Shown here in pieces: positions 32,187-40,746 of a stretch of 64,000 nt of DNA. Source of the stretch: Chthoniobacter flavus (GTDB lineage: Bacteria; Verrucomicrobiota; Verrucomicrobiia; Chthoniobacterales; Chthoniobacteraceae); NCBI GenBank assembly GCA_945861435.1, contig CAMAUX010000006.1, positions 1-64,000 of the forward strand, written 5' to 3'. The notes under the pieces were generated by a model. The model searched no databases, was not told where the DNA came from, and saw nothing but the letters and a program-made list of their open reading frames with translations. Both the position numbers and the translations under genes were made by a program. Position 1 is the first letter of the stretch, and each line of letters begins with the position of its first letter.

Positions 32187-34015
32187 GTGATCGAGTCGCA
32201 ACCCCGAAACATGTGAACCCCATCTTCGCACTCCTCACCACCCTGCTGGTCGCGCCGCTCGCCGCGCTCCACGCCGCTGGGCCGGTGGCCGAGCCCGTCA
32301 CCATCGTGGCCTTCGGAGACTCGACCACGGCGGTGCGTGGTTCCACGAAGGTCTATGCCTCGGTGCTGCAGGAGGAGTTGCGCAATGTCCAAGTCATCAA
32401 TGCGGGTGTGAGCGGGAACACGACGGAGATGGCCCGCAAGCGCTTCGAGCAGGACGTGCTTAGGCATCAGCCGCTGGTTGCGATCATCCAGTTTGGCATC
32501 AATGACGCAGCGATGGATGTGTGGAAGACACCGCCAGCGACGGAGCCGAGGGTTTCGTTGGAGCGCTATGAGGCGAACTTGCGCCATTTCGTTCAGACTT
32601 TGAAATCCAAGAACTCCCGCGTGGTGCTCATGACCTCCAATCCGCTGCGCTGGACGCCGAAGCTGAAGGAGATGTATGGCAAGCCGCCTTACCAGCCCGA
32701 GAATGTGGATGGATTCAACGCGCCGCTCGCGCCGTATTGCGAAGCCGCCCTCCGAGTCGCACGGGAGGAAGGTGCGGAGTTGCTGGATATACAGCAGGCG
32801 TTCGTCGAGCACGCACAGAGACGCGGCGTGCCCGTGGACTCTCTGCTCTCCGATGGCATGCACCCGAATGACGACGGCCATCGCATCGAGGCCGACCTTC
32901 TGCGCGAGCGCATCCTCGCGCTGGCAAAAGCGCACGGCCTCGCCATCACCGAAGGTCCACTTTGGAAGGCCAGTGGTGAGTTCGTGAAGATCCATCCGGT
33001 TTGCACCGACATCACGCATGATTCCCCGAACCCGACCGTGCTCGGCTGCGGACTCGCGCGGATGAAGGACGGCGCGGTGATGGCCGTGTATTCCACGCCG
33101 ACGGGCTACTACAGCACGCCCGGCACGACATGGATCGCGGGCCGTGTGACGAGGGACGGCGGCAAGACGTGGTCGCCCGAGAGCGTGATCGCGCGGCATC
33201 CGGACTGTCAGCCCTCGCATCCGTCCGTGCTCGTCACGCGCGATGGCGAGATCCATGCGTTCTACCTCGGCTTCAAGAAGTGGAAATGGCAGGGCGTTAA
33301 TCCCACGGACGAAGCGCAGAGCGACATGTGGACCACGCGCAGCAGCGACAACGGCGCGACATGGAGCGAGCCGCAGATGATTTTCAAAGGCTACACCGGC
33401 GCGAGCAACGGAGCCATCGAGACGCGCGACGGGCATCTCATCGTACCGTATTCGCACTATGTGAACGACCCCGGCCGACTCGTGAACCAAGCGTCGGTGT
33501 CCACCGATGACGGCAAAACGTGGAGCCTCAGCAACGACATCGACATCGGCGGCGCGGGCGACCACGAAGGCGCTTTGGAGCCCTGCGTGATCGAGCTCAA
33601 GGACGGCCGCGTGTGGATGCTCATCCGCACCTCGCGCAAGTTCTTCTGGGAATCCTTTTCCATCGACGGCGGCAGGACGTGGTCCGCTGCCAAGGCAACC
33701 ACGATCGACGCCAACTCCTCGCCCGGACACCTCACACGACTCGCCGATGGCCGCATCGCACTCGTGTGGAATCGCGAGCAAACGAAGCGCACCGAACTGC
33801 ACCTTGCCCTGTCCGCCGACGAAGGCAAAACGTGGACGCCGTCCTTGAACGTGGCGCGCGGCACACCGGGCGGAGCCACTTACCCTTTCGCGATCGAGAT
33901 CGATCCCGGCGAACTCTGGATCGGCTACCACAACGTGCCCAAAGGCTGGAACTTCCCCCGCGCGCGACACCTCCGGCTTTCCGTGTCGTCCTTCATGGAG
34001 AATGTCGGGCGATAA
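32183..34015 (+). CDS. SGNH esterase fused to a sialidase-like propeller
   Basis: A 610-residue protein with a signal peptide (about 1-31). Residues 38-255 form an SGNH hydrolase with GDS (Ser47), GVSGN, GIND (Asn107) and DGMHP (Asp224, His227), all catalytic residues present. Residues about 268-610 form a complete BNR propeller with boxes TRDGGKTWS, SSDNGATWS, STDDGKTWS, SIDGGRTWS and SADEGKTWT. The propeller is about 90% identical by eye to the free protein at 45708-46844. The fusion couples an acetylesterase-type activity to a sialidase-type activity, which suggests the propeller acts on an O-acylated acidic sugar. Confidence 0.88.
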   Translation: MSDRVATPKHVNPIFALLTTLLVAPLAALHAAGPVAEPVTIVAFGDSTTAVRGSTKVYASVLQEELRNVQVINAGVSGNTTEMARKRFEQDVLRHQPLVAIIQFGINDAAMDVWKTPPATEPRVSLERYEANLRHFVQTLKSKNSRVVLMTSNPLRWTPKLKEMYGKPPYQPENVDGFNAPLAPYCEAALRVAREEGAELLDIQQAFVEHAQRRGVPVDSLLSDGMHPNDDGHRIEADLLRERILALAKAHGLAITEGPLWKASGEFVKIHPVCTDITHDSPNPTVLGCGLARMKDGAVMAVYSTPTGYYSTPGTTWIAGRVTRDGGKTWSPESVIARHPDCQPSHPSVLVTRDGEIHAFYLGFKKWKWQGVNPTDEAQSDMWTTRSSDNGATWSEPQMIFKGYTGASNGAIETRDGHLIVPYSHYVNDPGRLVNQASVSTDDGKTWSLSNDIDIGGAGDHEGALEPCVIELKDGRVWMLIRTSRKFFWESFSIDGGRTWSAAKATTIDANSSPGHLTRLADGRIALVWNREQTKRTELHLALSADEGKTWTPSLNVARGTPGGATYPFAIEIDPGELWIGYHNVPKGWNFPRARHLRLSVSSFMENVGR

Positions 34016-34115
34016 AACTCAAGACCCAGCAGAAACACCCCACCCAAATGAAGCGAACCATCTTCACCCTCGCAGCCCTGCTACTCGCTCCGCTCGCGGC
34101 ACTCCGCGCCGCAGA
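32995..34115 (+). repeat. Duplicated 1.1-kb block, copy 1
   Basis: Nucleotide similarity to 45830-46944 starts near the junction between the SGNH and propeller parts of the fusion gene. It continues past the propeller stop, through the short intergenic sequence (CAGCAGAAACA...CCAATGAA), and ends inside the signal peptide of the next gene (CTCCGCGC). The downstream genes are unrelated: DUF4838 here, amidohydrolase in copy 2. Confidence 0.8.
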
Positions 34116-36177
34116 CACCTTCCTCGTCGAAAACAGTCAGCCGCGCGCGGAGATCGTGCTCGCGGAAAAGCCAGCGCAAGATAAGTCCGGAAAGCTGATT
34201 CTCGTCGAAGACCGCCAGGCCCGAGTGCCCATCGTGATCTACAAGGGGGCGCCGTTGTTGACGCGCTTGGCTGCTGATGAACTGGCGAAATTTATAGAGA
34301 AGGCAAGCGGTGCGAGGCCCCGTGTGATCGAAGGCTGGCCCGAGCCAGTGCCGGAGCGGGCCATCTGGGTGGGTTATCAGAAAGGCTTGGAGAAGCTGGT
34401 TCCGGGCGTCGATTTTACATTCCAGCATCCCGAAGAAATTCTTTTTGCGGCCAACGCCAGCCACCTGGTGATTGCCGGTCGCGATCGCTGGGATCCCAAT
34501 TGCCTGAGCCTGCCCACCAACCTCATTGAAAGCGGCATCAGTTCCGGCCCTGGCGTCATTGGAAAAATGGTTCCCGGCATCCAGCTCGAATACGGCACCG
34601 CCAACGCGGTCTATGAGTTCCTGCACCAGCACTTGGGTGTCCGCTGGCTTTGGCCAGGGGAAGTGGAGGTGCCGGAGCAAAGCACCATCGCACTTTCCCC
34701 TTTTACCTATCGCTACCATCCTCAGATGCGGGCGCGCATGCAGTTCTTCTGGCATCTCAGTCGCGGCCGAGCCAGTGCGCCCGGCAATGAAGAGAGTAAC
34801 TGGTATCGCTATAATCACCTCCAGTTAGATTCGCTTCAGACCTTCGCGGGAGAGCATGGCTTTTCCGACTGGTGGGACCGCTTTGGCAAGACGCATCCCG
34901 AATACTTCGCCCTACAGCCCGACGGCACACGCAACGGATTTCCTGGTCCGAATTACGCGAAGATCTGCGAAAGCAATCCCGCAGTGTGGGAGCAGTGGCT
35001 GAAGGATGTGGATAAAAGGTTGGAACTCAATCCCACGCAGGTCGCCTTCAGCGCCGCGGCCAACGATAGCTGGGCCTCGGGCCACTGTGTGTGTGAAAGA
35101 TGCCGCGCCTGGGATGCTGCGAGCGCGCCGCGCCGAAAGTTCCATTGGCAGGGAGTGAAAGGAGATTATTTCGAGGAACACGCGGCACTTGCCGATCGAC
35201 AGGTTCAATTTGCCAACACCCTCGCTCGCAAGCTCAAGGAACGCTACCCGGGCCGCCAGCTCTACGTCTCGATCCTTGCCTACGGGCTCTCGCGCCCCGC
35301 GCCCATCTCGGTAAAGTCGGATGATAATGTGATCGTCGGCAGCGTCGCGGCCTTTTTCTCCGACCCGGATGGATTGGATCGCGCGGGTGATAACGAAAAA
35401 CATGTCGATCAGTTCAAGGCATGGGGCAAGGTCGCCAGCAATCTCTACTGGCGGCCCAATAACTCAGGCATCGTGCAACGCGGTCTCCCGCTCTCCACGC
35501 GGATGATCGCCGACCATTTCGAGGTTCTGAAGGAAACCAAAGCCATCGGCATCTTTGTCGATACGCTCTACCGTTACTGGGGCCTCTGCGGACCGGCGTA
35601 TTACCTCGCGGGAAGGCTCATGTGGAATCCGGACCAACGCGCGCAGGGGGTGATGGATGATTACTTCAGTCGCGGATTCGGTCCGGCGGCGGCGGAGATG
35701 AAGCAATACATCACGCTGCTCGACGACGCCCGCGGCGCGCATCAGCCCGATCGCACTGGCGTGGATGGCAAAGCCTACCCTTACGATGGCGCAGCGTGGG
35801 CCAAAGCCTACCCACCAGCGTTCTTCGAGAAAGCCGAGGCGATTTTCAAGCAAGGGAGAGACAAGGCACGCGGGGACGAGAAGTTCGCCCGCCGCGTGGT
35901 CTATCTTGCCTCGGGGCTCGAGTTTCTCCGACTGGAAACAGAGGGCCGCCAGTTGGTCGATGACATCAAAGCCGACAGGAACAAAACCGCCGCGCTCGAG
36001 AAACTGACCACCAACTGGAAACGGATTGAAGCGATGGCGAAGGAATATCCTTTCGCGATTCCGCCCCATTTCCTGACCGAGATCCGCAAGAAACCCGTGG
36101 ACATCAACCCCGCCGCATTGAGCGACAGTAAGACGCCACAAAAAACCCTGCGCAAGGATTTGGACATCATTAAGTGA
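34048..36177 (+). CDS. DUF4838 protein E (CxCxxC subtype, mosaic N-terminus)
   Basis: A 709-residue protein from the ATG at 34048; the signal peptide is LLLAPLAALRA (1-21). Its body resembles copy D: LTRLAADELAKFIEKASG, VPERAIWVG, HLVIAGRDRW, LGVRWLWP, and CVCERC (Cys347, Cys349, Cys352). Residues 23-42 (DTFLVENSQPRAEIVLAEKP) look like the start of copy F, and residues 50-69 (LILVEDRQARVPIVIYKGAP) repeat the same strand in the D form. The N-terminus is therefore a join of two DUF4838 genes. There is no CBM9-like domain. Exported, presumed glycan-active. Confidence 0.84.
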   Translation: MKRTIFTLAALLLAPLAALRAADTFLVENSQPRAEIVLAEKPAQDKSGKLILVEDRQARVPIVIYKGAPLLTRLAADELAKFIEKASGARPRVIEGWPEPVPERAIWVGYQKGLEKLVPGVDFTFQHPEEILFAANASHLVIAGRDRWDPNCLSLPTNLIESGISSGPGVIGKMVPGIQLEYGTANAVYEFLHQHLGVRWLWPGEVEVPEQSTIALSPFTYRYHPQMRARMQFFWHLSRGRASAPGNEESNWYRYNHLQLDSLQTFAGEHGFSDWWDRFGKTHPEYFALQPDGTRNGFPGPNYAKICESNPAVWEQWLKDVDKRLELNPTQVAFSAAANDSWASGHCVCERCRAWDAASAPRRKFHWQGVKGDYFEEHAALADRQVQFANTLARKLKERYPGRQLYVSILAYGLSRPAPISVKSDDNVIVGSVAAFFSDPDGLDRAGDNEKHVDQFKAWGKVASNLYWRPNNSGIVQRGLPLSTRMIADHFEVLKETKAIGIFVDTLYRYWGLCGPAYYLAGRLMWNPDQRAQGVMDDYFSRGFGPAAAEMKQYITLLDDARGAHQPDRTGVDGKAYPYDGAAWAKAYPPAFFEKAEAIFKQGRDKARGDEKFARRVVYLASGLEFLRLETEGRQLVDDIKADRNKTAALEKLTTNWKRIEAMAKEYPFAIPPHFLTEIRKKPVDINPAALSDSKTPQKTLRKDLDIIK

Positions 36178-36216
36178 ATGCGGGGGGGGGAAGTCACATG
36201 CGTTAAGGATGCGATC

Positions 36217-36264
36217 ATGAAACACACGCTCACACTCTTCACCGCACTGCTGCTGGCTCCTTGA
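36217..36264 (+). pseudogene. Signal-peptide stub of a disrupted secreted-protein gene
   Basis: ATG AAA CAC ACG starts a 15-residue stub, MKHTLTLFTALLLAP, then TGA. It is the first half of the signal peptide common in this locus (LLLAPLAALHA), cut exactly inside the APLAA segment. The following sequence is unrelated and runs into the RhuM-family gene. A G9 tract (36182-36190) lies just upstream. It marks a deletion or insertion junction. Confidence 0.65.
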
Positions 36265-36385
36265 ACGTAGAACCAGCCGGCCGCACCACTCAGCAGGCCT
36301 AGTTGCAATACGCGCCCCACCCGGCAGCCTCCGCAACAGCACGGCGGAGTTTCTCACCTTCGCCTACCAGACCGGCGGCGATGGC

Positions 36386-37339
36386 GTGGAGGTGCGGGTG
36401 CAGGACGGCACGATCTGGCTTTCGCAAAAAAACATCGGGCTACTCTTCGAGACGACACCGGAGAACGTGCTGATACACTTGAGGAACATCTATGCCGAGA
36501 ACGAGCTGGATGAAGCGGCAACTGCTAAGGAATTCTTAGCAGTTCAAACCGAAGGGAAACGCCAGGTGCAGCGCAGCATCCTGCATTACAATCTGGATGC
36601 GATCATCGCCGTGGGGTATCGGGTCAATTCCAAGCGCGCCACGGCCTTCCGGCAATGGGCCACGGGAGTGTTGCGGGATTACACGCTCCGGGGCTATGTG
36701 ATGGACCGAGAGCGCATGGAGAACGGCGCCTTCCTGGGCGATGACTACTTCGAGCGCCTGCTGGAGGAGATCCGACTGTCCGAGCGGCGCTTTTACCAGA
36801 AGATCACCGACATCTATGCCACGGCGATGGATTACGACCGGGACGCGCCGGTCACCCAGGCATTCTTTGCCAAGGTTCAAAACAAGATGCACTACGCCGT
36901 GCACGGTCACACTGCGGCCGAGCTGATCGTCAAACGTGCGGACCACCAGAAGGAACGCATGGGGCTGACGACTTGGGCCAAAGCCCCCGACGGCAAGATT
37001 CTGAAAAGCGACGTGGTGGTGGCCAAAAACTACCTCACGGAGGCGGAGTTGGATGATCTGGGGCGCATCGTGAATGCTTATCTCGAACTGGCGGAAGGCC
37101 GCGCCAAACGCCGCGTGCCGATGACAATGGAAGACTGGGCCAAGCGGCTTGACATCTTCCTCTGGGCGGATGCGCGGGAAGTGCTGGAAGATGCCGGGCG
37201 CATCAGCGCCGAAATCGCCAAGGAGCACCCCGGGGGTGAGTTTGAGAAATACCGCGCGACCCAGGACAGACTCTTCCAGAGTGATTTCGACAGCTTCGCG
37301 GCATTGGAGAAAGCTGACGATGGCAAAGGCAATGAGTGA
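36386..37339 (+). CDS. RhuM-family protein, probably 5'-truncated
   Basis: A 317-residue frame from a GTG at 36386. It shows the RhuM signature order: DGTIWLSQKNIGLLFETT, the RNIYAENEL segment, HYNLDAIIAVGYRV, and FRQWATGVLRDY, followed by the C-terminal helical part with KNYLTEAEL. The family's usual beginning (AEFLTFAYQTG) is readable in the same frame upstream of the GTG but has no start codon before the junction near 36265-36330, so the native 5' end appears lost. RhuM proteins are accessory genes of unclear function, often near mobile or restriction loci. A 28-codon frame (37332-37418) overlaps its end and may be a further remnant. Its position in the middle of the glycan locus indicates insertion. 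Confidence 0.8.
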   Translation: MEVRVQDGTIWLSQKNIGLLFETTPENVLIHLRNIYAENELDEAATAKEFLAVQTEGKRQVQRSILHYNLDAIIAVGYRVNSKRATAFRQWATGVLRDYTLRGYVMDRERMENGAFLGDDYFERLLEEIRLSERRFYQKITDIYATAMDYDRDAPVTQAFFAKVQNKMHYAVHGHTAAELIVKRADHQKERMGLTTWAKAPDGKILKSDVVVAKNYLTEAELDDLGRIVNAYLELAEGRAKRRVPMTMEDWAKRLDIFLWADAREVLEDAGRISAEIAKEHPGGEFEKYRATQDRLFQSDFDSFAALEKADDGKGNE

Positions 37340-37491
37340 GACCATCGAAGACATCCTCCCACCGTTGAGGCAACTCATCGTCCTCACCAATATCGAGCGC
37401 TGTTTAGCCTCCGCGTAAATCCTGTTACGTAAATAGTCGGCGGAAGGTCGTACAAAGGCGGGAGCTGCGGGTGTATTGATCTGGGAGATTC

Positions 37492-40400
37492 ATGAGATAC
37501 ACACGCATCCTTTTTTCCGCAGTGCTGCTCGCTCCCCTCGCTGCACTCCGCGCCGCAGACACCTTCCTCGTCGAGGACGGCCAGCCGCGCGCTGAAATTG
37601 TCATTAGTGACAAGCCTCAGCGCACCACACGACTGGCGGCGCAGGAGCTGCAGGATGGGATTCAGAAAATCAGCAGTGCGCGACTGCCTATCGTCACGCA
37701 GCCGACTTCGGGAGCGGTGCATGTGTTCGTGGGGCAGAGCGAGCACACGGAGCGGCTCAAGGTCACGGCGGAGGGCCTTCAGCAGGGCGCGTTTCGCATC
37801 GTCTCGGGTGCGGACTGGCTGGCGCTCATCGGCGATGACACGGAGTTCACGCCCATTGAGCCATGGGCGAAGAACAATGCGGAAATCGTGAACGGCAAAG
37901 CGCAGGCCGAGTGGGAAAAGATCACCGGCGCGACATGGGGCCTGCCAAATATCCTGATGTATAAGAGCCGCTTCTCCCTGCCGGGGGAAACCGGCAGGCC
38001 GACGACACAGGCCTCGGAGAAGGCGGTGCCGCTTCAGCTATGGGACTATGATGAGCGTGGCTCATTCAACGCGGTGATTGGCTTCCTGTCCCGTCTCGGC
38101 GCGCGCTGGTATTTACCGGGTGAATTGGGCGAGGTGCTGCCGGATTTGAAAACGATCCCGCTGCAGAAACTGGACGAGACCGTGCGGCCTGATTTTGCTC
38201 AGCGGCGGTTCAACTACCACGGCGGGGTGCATAGCCGCGATGCATCGATGTGGTTCATGCGGCTTGGCGTGCGCGATCCGTATGGCATTCAGGATGCCCA
38301 CGGGCTCGATACCATGACGAGGCGGGAGGAGGTCTTCGCCGCGCATCCCGAGTGGTTCGCGATGTATGGCGGCAAACGGCGCTTCAACATGAGGGAGGTC
38401 AACCAACTGTGCTACTCGAACGAAGAACTGTTTCAGGAAACGGTGCGCTATGTCCGCGCCCAGTTCGATCACTTCAAGATGAGCATGGTCTCGGTGATGC
38501 CGCCCGATGCCTACACGGCCATCTGCCAGTGCCCCTTGTGCGCAGGCAAAGACTCGCCCGAGCGGGAGCAGGGCGGGCGCGCATCGGATCATGTGTGGGG
38601 CTTCGTCAATCGTGTGGCCAGGGAGGTCGGCAAGACGCACCCGAACGGCAAGGTGCTCACCTGCGCGTACGGCATCTACAAGCTGCCGCCTCTGAGGATC
38701 GAGAAACTGGAACCGAATGTCGTCGTCTCCATCGTCGGAGCGCGAATGCCGAGGAACAACAAGTCGGAGCAGCAGGCGGAATATCGCAAGCTGCGTGAGG
38801 CATGGATGGCGAAGACACCAAACCCGATCATCAACTTCGAGAACTATCCCTTCACTGACCGCGGTTGGTATCTGCCCGCGTTCACGCCGCACGCGATGGG
38901 CGAGAGCATCAACGCGACGAAGGGCATCCTGTCGGGTGAAGACATCTGGCTCAGCGTGCGTCAGGACTTCGAGAAGGCCGGCATCGGCTTCAATCACTTC
39001 ATGGTCTACTTCAACGCGCGCATGTATTGGGGCGGGAAAGATGCGGATGTGGACGCGATGTTCCGCGAATACTGCCGACTCTTCTACGGCCCGGCGGAGG
39101 CTGAGATGCGGGCTTTCTTTGAATACGCCGAAGCCCACTGGCAGGAGATGGAGAAGGACAAAGCAAAAGCGAACCGTGCGCTCGAACTCTTCGCCATCGC
39201 GAAGGCGAATACGGATGCCACGAGCGTTTATGGCAGACGCATCGCCCTCATTGACGAATTCTTGAAGGGCCTGCGCAGCAAGAGCCAGCAACTCAGCAAG
39301 GTGCGCGGCCCGGTGCCCATGCTGCGGCTTGTGGGCAACGCGCCGGGCAAGATCGTGATTGATGGCAAGCTCGACGAGGAGGCGTGGACGAACGCCTTCC
39401 CCTCCGCCACCGTCCGGCTGCGCGAACTGCAAACCGGTCGCCAGCCCACTTTCGGAACGACCGTGAAGTCAGCGTGGCTTGGCAATGATCTCTACTTCGC
39501 GATTCGCTGCGACGAGCATCGCGGCGAGAAGCTCAACATCGGCACCACGAAGAAAGACGACTTCGCTCTCTGGTATGGCGATGCGATCGAGGTGCTCATC
39601 GAAACCGAGTCGCATTCGTATTATCAGATCGCGATCAGCCCGAGCGGAGCCGTTGTGGACTCGGACCGTTGGGCGTCGCGAGATAAGTGGTTCAGTTGGG
39701 ACTCGAACGCCGAAGTGGCCACGCACATCGCCGACGACCACTGGATCATCGAGATGCGGCTGCCGATCACGCAGGATGAAAACGATCCGCTGCATCAAGT
39801 CATCGGTGGCAAGCCGAGCAAGAGCCTGCCCTGGCACATCAACATTTGCCGCCAGCGCATCCGCGATGATGGCGCGGAATACTCCGCCTTTTCGCCGACC
39901 GGCACCGAGGCCTTCCACGACGTGATGAAGTTCGCGACCTTCTACGATGGCCAGCACTTCGAGTTCGATCACGGACCGGCGGATGACGACTTCCTAGAAG
40001 CCACGCGCATCGCGGCCGACTTCGCCCGCACTGGCAAACGCGAGGAAGCTCTCGCTGCCTACACCACCGCCGCCGAGCGCAAGTGCTCCGACCTGCAAAA
40101 ATCCCACGCCCTAGAACAAGCCGCCGTCAACGCGCGCGGCCTGCGCAAGTTCGACATCGCCGAGCAAATTGCCACCCGCATTCCCATCGAAGCCGTGACG
40201 AAAACCGTGCAAATGCAGGCCATGGTCGATCAAGGCAAGGCACCGCAAGTCATCGAGCAGTTCGGCAGCGAGGACATCGCGAAGTGGCCTTTTTGGAAAC
40301 GCGGCGACGGATATCTTGCCAGAGGCCGCGCCTACGCCATCACCAAGGACAGCAAGCAAGCGGATGCCGACCTCACGCGCGCACTTGAGTTCACCAGCGA

Positions 40401-40698
40401 CCCGCGCACGCGCGATGCCGTCCTCCTGCTGACCGCCCAGAACCGCGAACACAACCTCAAGGACGACGACAAAGCGCTCGAAGCCTATCGGGCGATCGTC
40501 GAGGGACGAACACGCATCGGAGGCGCAGACGAGTATGCCGCGCTCCAAGGAATCGCCCGCATCCTCACCAAACGTGGACAGTTTGACGAAGCACTCAAGA
40601 CGCTCGAACGCGCTGACCTGACCAATCTGCAAGGCGTGTGGAAGGAGAACATCCTCAAGTCCATCGAAGCGGTGAACAAGGCGCGCGAACCTCAATGA
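37492..40698 (+). CDS. DUF4838-CBM9-TPR fusion protein (copy F)
   Basis: A 1068-residue exported protein with signal peptide LLAPLAALRA (1-21). Order of domains: N-terminal glucuronidase-like domain (about 24-115), LGARWYLP near residue 205, DUF4838 with CQCPLC (Cys345, Cys347, Cys350), a CBM9-like domain (about 610-820, with AWLGNDLYFAIRCDEH), and a TPR region (about 840-1065) ending QFDEALKTLERADL...ILKSIEAVNKARE. Other cassettes carry the TPR protein as a separate gene, so this fusion links the two functionally. A promoter may lie in the 152-bp gap after the RhuM gene. The final 40 codons are duplicated in the stump at 43374-43622. Confidence 0.87.
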   Translation: MRYTRILFSAVLLAPLAALRAADTFLVEDGQPRAEIVISDKPQRTTRLAAQELQDGIQKISSARLPIVTQPTSGAVHVFVGQSEHTERLKVTAEGLQQGAFRIVSGADWLALIGDDTEFTPIEPWAKNNAEIVNGKAQAEWEKITGATWGLPNILMYKSRFSLPGETGRPTTQASEKAVPLQLWDYDERGSFNAVIGFLSRLGARWYLPGELGEVLPDLKTIPLQKLDETVRPDFAQRRFNYHGGVHSRDASMWFMRLGVRDPYGIQDAHGLDTMTRREEVFAAHPEWFAMYGGKRRFNMREVNQLCYSNEELFQETVRYVRAQFDHFKMSMVSVMPPDAYTAICQCPLCAGKDSPEREQGGRASDHVWGFVNRVAREVGKTHPNGKVLTCAYGIYKLPPLRIEKLEPNVVVSIVGARMPRNNKSEQQAEYRKLREAWMAKTPNPIINFENYPFTDRGWYLPAFTPHAMGESINATKGILSGEDIWLSVRQDFEKAGIGFNHFMVYFNARMYWGGKDADVDAMFREYCRLFYGPAEAEMRAFFEYAEAHWQEMEKDKAKANRALELFAIAKANTDATSVYGRRIALIDEFLKGLRSKSQQLSKVRGPVPMLRLVGNAPGKIVIDGKLDEEAWTNAFPSATVRLRELQTGRQPTFGTTVKSAWLGNDLYFAIRCDEHRGEKLNIGTTKKDDFALWYGDAIEVLIETESHSYYQIAISPSGAVVDSDRWASRDKWFSWDSNAEVATHIADDHWIIEMRLPITQDENDPLHQVIGGKPSKSLPWHINICRQRIRDDGAEYSAFSPTGTEAFHDVMKFATFYDGQHFEFDHGPADDDFLEATRIAADFARTGKREEALAAYTTAAERKCSDLQKSHALEQAAVNARGLRKFDIAEQIATRIPIEAVTKTVQMQAMVDQGKAPQVIEQFGSEDIAKWPFWKRGDGYLARGRAYAITKDSKQADADLTRALEFTSDPRTRDAVLLLTAQNREHNLKDDDKALEAYRAIVEGRTRIGGADEYAALQGIARILTKRGQFDEALKTLERADLTNLQGVWKENILKSIEAVNKAREPQ

Positions 40699-40746
40699 GA
40701 CCCTTCTCGGTGAGACACACGGATTTCGCACCCCGATTCAACAACC

